Shown: in pieces, positions 30,901 through 33,872 of the stretch | Numbering within the stretch: the stretch's first letter is position 1 | Layout: each line of letters begins with the position of its first letter | Position numbers and translations under genes: made by a program | From: Bacteroidales bacterium | GTDB lineage: Bacteria > Bacteroidota > Bacteroidia > Bacteroidales > WCHB1-69 | Direction of reading: 5' to 3' | Length of the DNA stretch: 33,872 bases | Assembly: GCA_023229985.1 (NCBI GenBank) | Contig: JALNYF010000020.1 | Location: 1-33,872 of the forward strand | Notes under the pieces: generated by a model | Seen by the model: only the letters and a program-made list of their open reading frames with translations | Told to the model about the DNA's origin: nothing | Databases searched by the model: none

Positions 30901-32416
30901 GCGATATAATTTGCAATTTACGGCAGTAAACGCCGAATTTAATTTCCGCACCAATGTTATTAATGCTCACGGCGTACGTTACGTAAATTGTGGCGATGCA
31001 GCCATTATTCCTGACAATGGCGACATTACCATTTTGGAACAAGCCTTTATACAGCCATTGCAAAAAGCGCGAATTGTTGCCGGACGCGAGAATAAGTACC
31101 ACCAACTATATAATTGTAACGTGAGTATCGTTCATGCTGCTGATTTTAAAGGGTCGGGCGATTACGATTACATTGATGAGAACAAGGAGGTACAAATCAT
31201 TCATTTTGATACAGTTTGGTATTACCAGAAAACACAGGGCGATGCCAAGATACCGATGGAGGTTGATTTTAAACTCAGTCCGCATTTTGGATTTGACGGA
31301 CGCGCCGAGTTGAGTAGCGAAAACGAATTTCTTACCTTCATAGGCGGGGTTGAATTTATTCACGATTGTGACACCGCTCAACGTGCCCGAATGCGAATTA
31401 GCGATCAAATTAACCCGAATGACATTTTAATAGAAATTGACAATCGCGCTAAAGATGTCACTGACCGTAAAGTAGTTGTAGCGATTGCATCTACCAACGC
31501 GACCGGCAGAATATACACGTGCTTCGGAGCCGCGAAAGACCAATTCAACGATTCGGAATACATTTCTGCCAATGGTTTTATCACTTTCGACCACGCCTCA
31601 CAAGAGTTTAGAGCTGCGTCGATAGAGAAGTTACGCAACCCCGAACTCCCGGGCAATATGATTTCATTAAGTAAAACCAATTGTATATCAATAGGTTCCG
31701 GTACAATTGACATGGGCGCAAAACTCGGACGCGTGGACTTCAATACAGTGGGTTCCATTGTCAATTACATGAAAGCCGACTCCGCCGATATGAGCCTGAC
31801 CACTTCCATCGACTTCTTCTTTAATGAAAATGCCATGAAAATCATGAATAAACACATTGAAGAATCCTTGGAACTCGATTTCATTGATTCATGGGAAGAT
31901 ATGGAATATGAATTGGCATTAAAAAATATGCTGACGGAGGAAGAATATGACAAATATGCGTACGAAGTTTCCGTTAACGGGCAGGCGCAAAAACTGCCGG
32001 AAAAATTGCGGGTTCAGTTTTTGTTTTCCAACATCGGATTTAAGTGGGACAAAATTGCCAAAGCCTTTATTTCACAGGATAAACTGCCACTTATCATTTG
32101 TGGTTCCAAGGAAGTAAACAAAGAAATTCCTGGTCAGATTGTCATTGAAAAACGCGGTTCGCGCAATCGTTTGTATCTGTTTTTTGAAATTGAAAACGAC
32201 TTTTTCTTCTTCCAATGCGAAAATAACAGTATGTATGGAATGTCGTCAGATGAAAAATTCAACGATGCCATCAGCAGCGTAAAAGTCAAAAAGAGAATGT
32301 TGCCCGCCGGCGACGGGAAGCCGTCCTTTACCTATAAGTTGGCAAGCCGGTCGCAAAAAGCCAAATTCATGAAGAAATTCTATCAAGTTCCCGAACCAGA
32401 CGAAGGCAAAGAATAA
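27908..32416 (+). CDS. Very large exported protein of unknown function (1502 residues)
   Basis: I cannot assign this protein. Residues of about 12-29 are a signal peptide (LKWSLILLLIIPLTTQAQ). Residues 40-150 are helical and amphipathic (KERQKEAETLLLYFDEFW, NLRFFPHFKSYIEAFNAF). From 150 on the chain is mostly beta, with many repeating strands of alternating polar and hydrophobic residues and short loops. A helical stretch at about 455-520 (NPLYTIWNIFRSVDYQPVS, VKALLIQFAADGFVEYD) looks like a winged-helix insertion. Phrases such as RGKGDIQYLTSL and GMYGTGTVNFKRAD suggest an extended beta-sheet fold comparable to AsmA/TamB or OstA proteins, which is inference. The end (KFMKKFYQVPEPDEGKE) shows no sorting domain. 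Codon use resembles neighbours and it follows obg by 24 bases. Gene certain, function unknown. Confidence 0.9.
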   Translation: MIRHQMIPAISLKWSLILLLIIPLTTQAQRFKSFSNDPTLTSSEMRTFAETVPKERQKEAETLLLYFDEFWNSSQMTESFQNNFIEMSNMMLRKNLRFFPHFKSYIEAFNAFINSDLSDHDRDWMRFIQYHIDHDISQFDKLMVNYTNIFNANILNTTPNVRWTAYGIVESMGMEEEPYISYKDVDLVGAASRDSVEVIGTSGKYFPASLRWAGTKGSIFWYRAGLSGQVKAVFGQYDVDMRQPKVRVENAKLYYPDFFSQPVAGVVEDKTGLESEEEKVTYPRFRSYDNSLLVKNIYKNVDYIGGFELRGASIRGYSDENQLAQLIINKNNKRVAHVYSLNYLFKEETVRANDAKTVIYIEDDSIFHPSANFYYNENSSQLLISRPKYGVGRSPFFDTYHKMDITAESVAWDVTTDKIEFKPLTGSTNQSSASFESQNFFNSSTMSRLQGVNDENPLYTIWNIFRSVDYQPVSYEMMVRAFNHPPEDVKALLIQFAADGFVEYDVNNNMISYRHKIAQYLNNDVGKKDYDNIVLESKNHYATLDLTNNELDVSGCEFFVLSDAQIVNVYPANEHVTVKKDRDMEFAGRIVAGLFDFVSHKCQFNYDQFTVQMDDIDSLIMYVEDKNGPQNLYGEYRLTKVMSPIEDLGGTLYIDMPKNKSGRIDNPKYPMFTSYEGGKVYYDHPFTFNRHYDRTKFFYLVDIFTITNLDNFDTDSIQFEGQLVSGGIFPDIRQPLKVRPDFSLGFIHETESNGLPMYGGKGQYFKTIDLSNRGLRGKGDIQYLTSLTHSDSLVFFLDATTGRANSHVVNEQLAGVEYPPANVEMAALNWRPYSDAMFVYTDKMPMNLFNEATLVGNSKLTPAGMYGTGTVNFKRADITSQLFEFKHHELLSDSADLRIYDLYQTDEFVFSTDNYNSHIDFKTRKGNFVSNGDASEVLFTRNQFKTNASAFEWKPIDEDILIFKWDDPYKDININATPALELIDMKSVGNELIATNHPRYNLQFTAVNAEFNFRTNVINAHGVRYVNCGDAAIIPDNGDITILEQAFIQPLQKARIVAGRENKYHQLYNCNVSIVHAADFKGSGDYDYIDENKEVQIIHFDTVWYYQKTQGDAKIPMEVDFKLSPHFGFDGRAELSSENEFLTFIGGVEFIHDCDTAQRARMRISDQINPNDILIEIDNRAKDVTDRKVVVAIASTNATGRIYTCFGAAKDQFNDSEYISANGFITFDHASQEFRAASIEKLRNPELPGNMISLSKTNCISIGSGTIDMGAKLGRVDFNTVGSIVNYMKADSADMSLTTSIDFFFNENAMKIMNKHIEESLELDFIDSWEDMEYELALKNMLTEEEYDKYAYEVSVNGQAQKLPEKLRVQFLFSNIGFKWDKIAKAFISQDKLPLIICGSKEVNKEIPGQIVIEKRGSRNRLYLFFEIENDFFFFQCENNSMYGMSSDEKFNDAISSVKVKKRMLPAGDGKPSFTYKLASRSQKAKFMKKFYQVPEPDEGKE

Positions 32417-32524
32417 TTCTTCGAAAATTTGAAAAAATGATAATAATGAGGCAACATTTTTCGTACTATTTTGTATAGAATAATCAGAGGAAAGGTCGTA
32501 AAAAGGCATATCCCCAAAAAATCG

Positions 32525-32532
32525 TATCTTTG
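32525..32532 (+). promoter_or_regulatory. -7 promoter box (TATCTTTG) of the CUB-domain gene
   Basis: TATCTTTG followed by CCT matches TAnnTTTG and lies 41 bases before the start at 32574. A TTG at the right spacing for -33 was not found. Confidence 0.5.
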
Positions 32533-32573
32533 CCTCCGATTTTTGATCAAGTAAAAAACAAAAAAAACATAAT

Positions 32574-33872
32574 ATGAAACGTATTTTTAGTTTAATCATC
32601 CTATTTTCATTAGGTATTGTTAGTGGATTTTCGCAATGCGATGTTTCAATATCGGCATCTGCCGATATTGTATGTACAGGCGATAATATCACCTTAACAG
32701 CGACGGTAGGAGGTCCTGATCCCGGTAACTGCGGGCAATCCATCAACATGAGCACAACGCCAGTGACTGTAGATTGCGGCACATCCATTTGCTATTACGA
32801 TGCAGGTGGTCCGAGCGGTCAATATGCCAATTCTTCCGAAATTTCTCAAGTATTTACCTCCGGTAACGGCAGTCCTATCACCATTACCTTCATTTCGGTA
32901 AACGTAGAGAATAGCTTTGATGAAATCTATGTATATAATGGCCCTGGACAAACGGATTTGCTAAATACCGGGAATTTATACAATACGCTGCAAGGATTGA
33001 CTTTTACTGCTCAATCCGGTATAATGACCGTCCGTTTCAGTTCCGACGGAAGTGTTCCTTATAATGGCTGGGAAGCGATCATTTCGTGCGATGCTTGCAG
33101 CAACTATACCTACACTTGGAGCGATGGGTTTATTGGTGCTACTAATGCTATAACCCCCAATCAAACAACTACTTACACCGTAACTGCTACTTCTGCAAAC
33201 TGTTGCACCGCTACCGCCAGTTACACCGTCGACGTAACCAATTGTGTGAATACCTGCAATGATTTTGAAACAGTTACCGACCGCGCTGATTGGACGCTCG
33301 TCAACGGGACTCAAACCAACCAATGGGTGATGAATACAGGTACCAACAATGGTGGATCTTATTCGCTGTACATCAGTAATAGCCCTACAGCCGCTACCCC
33401 TAGCAATGCCTATTCTACCAGCTCGACTTCAGCAGTATGGGCTTACAAAGAATTTGAATTCCCGGAATGCGATGATGATTATGTACTAAGTTTTGATTGG
33501 AAAGCATACGGCGAAAGTTGCTGTGACTATATTTATGTATACATCGGAGACGCTGCAACCGTTACTGCGGGTTCTACCACTGCTCCAGTCGGTGCTACTG
33601 CACTGAATAACCCTCTTACCAGTGCACAAAAATATAACTTGCAAACGGGTTGGGTACATGCCGAATTTGTTTTAGACAATGCAACCTATTCGGGAAGTAT
33701 TAAAACCTTATATTTTATGTGGCGTAATGATGGTTCCGTCGGTACAGCACCTCCCGGAGCCATTGACAATGTTTGCCTTCTATCGTGCGAACCTTGCAAC
33801 CAACCTATCGTTACCGTAACACCAACAACTGCCGTTTTATGTCAAGGCGAAAGTGTGACACTTAATGCTTCC
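32574..33872 (+). CDS. Large secreted adhesin-like protein with CUB and Ig-like domains, C-terminus beyond window
   Basis: The gene begins at the ATG at 32574 and runs open for 433 codons to the right edge, so its length is unknown. A signal peptide (MKRIFSLIILFSLGIVSGFSQ) leads. After a short Ig/PKD-like start (SADIVCTGDNITLTATVGG), a CUB domain follows (about 60-180: CYYDAGGPSGQYANSSE, SFDEIYVYNGPGQTDLL, VRFSSDGSVPYNGW). A second Ig-like strand set comes next (YTWSDGFIGATNAITPNQTTTYTVTATSANCC), then a jelly-roll/MAM-like domain (CNDFETVTDRADW to DNVCLLSC), and a third Ig-like start (VTVTPTTAVLCQGESVTLNAS). Such modular proteins of Bacteroidota typically end in a type IX secretion sorting domain, expected beyond the window. 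Its function may be adhesion or polymer binding; that is inference. Confidence 0.88.
   Translation, partial: MKRIFSLIILFSLGIVSGFSQCDVSISASADIVCTGDNITLTATVGGPDPGNCGQSINMSTTPVTVDCGTSICYYDAGGPSGQYANSSEISQVFTSGNGSPITITFISVNVENSFDEIYVYNGPGQTDLLNTGNLYNTLQGLTFTAQSGIMTVRFSSDGSVPYNGWEAIISCDACSNYTYTWSDGFIGATNAITPNQTTTYTVTATSANCCTATASYTVDVTNCVNTCNDFETVTDRADWTLVNGTQTNQWVMNTGTNNGGSYSLYISNSPTAATPSNAYSTSSTSAVWAYKEFEFPECDDDYVLSFDWKAYGESCCDYIYVYIGDAATVTAGSTTAPVGATALNNPLTSAQKYNLQTGWVHAEFVLDNATYSGSIKTLYFMWRNDGSVGTAPPGAIDNVCLLSCEPCNQPIVTVTPTTAVLCQGESVTLNAS

Noticed and set aside
32484..32496. GAGGAAAG-like motif that resembles the start of RNase P RNA
   Set aside because: The gap is only about 150 bases, far too short for RNase P RNA, and no paired 3' motif follows.
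32246..33323. Minus-strand ORFs opposite the 1502-residue gene end and the CUB gene
   Set aside because: The plus frame has signal peptide, CUB motifs and a promoter; the opposite frames have none.
1..33872. CRISPR array, insertion sequence, prophage or toxin-antitoxin pair
   Set aside because: No direct repeats with regular spacers, no transposase or integrase, and no small gene pair were seen on either strand.

Overview
The window looks like a chromosomal segment of a Bacteroidota bacterium, probably Bacteroidales-like. The evidence is: Bacteroidota-type promoters (TTG, 19 bases, TAnnTTTG) and almost no Shine-Dalgarno sequences; a KDO-pathway gene, meaning a Gram-negative LPS; a carboxypeptidase-regulatory-like/plug/beta-barrel TonB-dependent receptor; DUF1573 lipid-less exported proteins; a tmRNA with a short GEN-type tag; a lid-less adenylate kinase beside hpt; and a CUB/Ig-like exported protein of the sort usually secreted by the type IX system. 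Nothing resembles a phage, plasmid, insertion sequence, CRISPR array or defence island. Most genes are core housekeeping genes.

Layout. (1) 1-5447, minus strand: a tight run of an unknown 237-residue protein, an exported M49-like metallopeptidase, a DnaQ-like exonuclease, gltX and kdsD (cut by the left edge). (2) 5554-12416, plus strand: tex, then a promoter and a run of an exported M64 peptidase, a phosphate butyryltransferase, a lipoprotein and aspS, with aspS overlapping the lipoprotein gene by four bases. (3) 12450-12495: a perfect inverted-repeat terminator shared by aspS and the tmRNA gene. (4) 12495-14678, minus strand: ftsB, aroQ, two DUF1573 genes and ssrA (tmRNA, tag GENYAFAA), apparently one transcript from a promoter at 14671. 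(5) 14728-17265, minus strand: a large TonB-dependent receptor. (6) 17400-18629, plus strand: hpt and adk with promoter and terminator. (7) 18630-18911: about 280 bases with no gene but a perfect palindrome. (8) 18968-19283, minus strand: tRNA-Thr, tRNA-Tyr, tRNA-Gly with a near-consensus promoter and a terminator. (9) 19437-23939, plus strand: a sodium:solute symporter, nth and a bifunctional-looking relA/spoT. (10) lplA on the minus strand, convergent with relA/spoT by four overlapping bases. (11) 25009-32416, plus strand: an exported C1 aminopeptidase-like protein, pyrE, obg and a 1502-residue exported protein of unknown function. (12) 32525 to the right edge: the N-terminal part of a CUB/Ig-like secreted protein.

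Three exported peptidases (M49-like, M64, C1), a phosphate butyryltransferase and a nutrient-type outer-membrane receptor would fit an organism that degrades protein and may ferment amino acids to butyrate; that is inference. I see no clearly new multi-gene system. The best candidates for undescribed biology are the 1502-residue exported protein after obg, the 237-residue protein leading the M49 operon, the pentapeptide-motif (HEXXH) exported M49 enzyme, and divergent copies of aroQ and adk.
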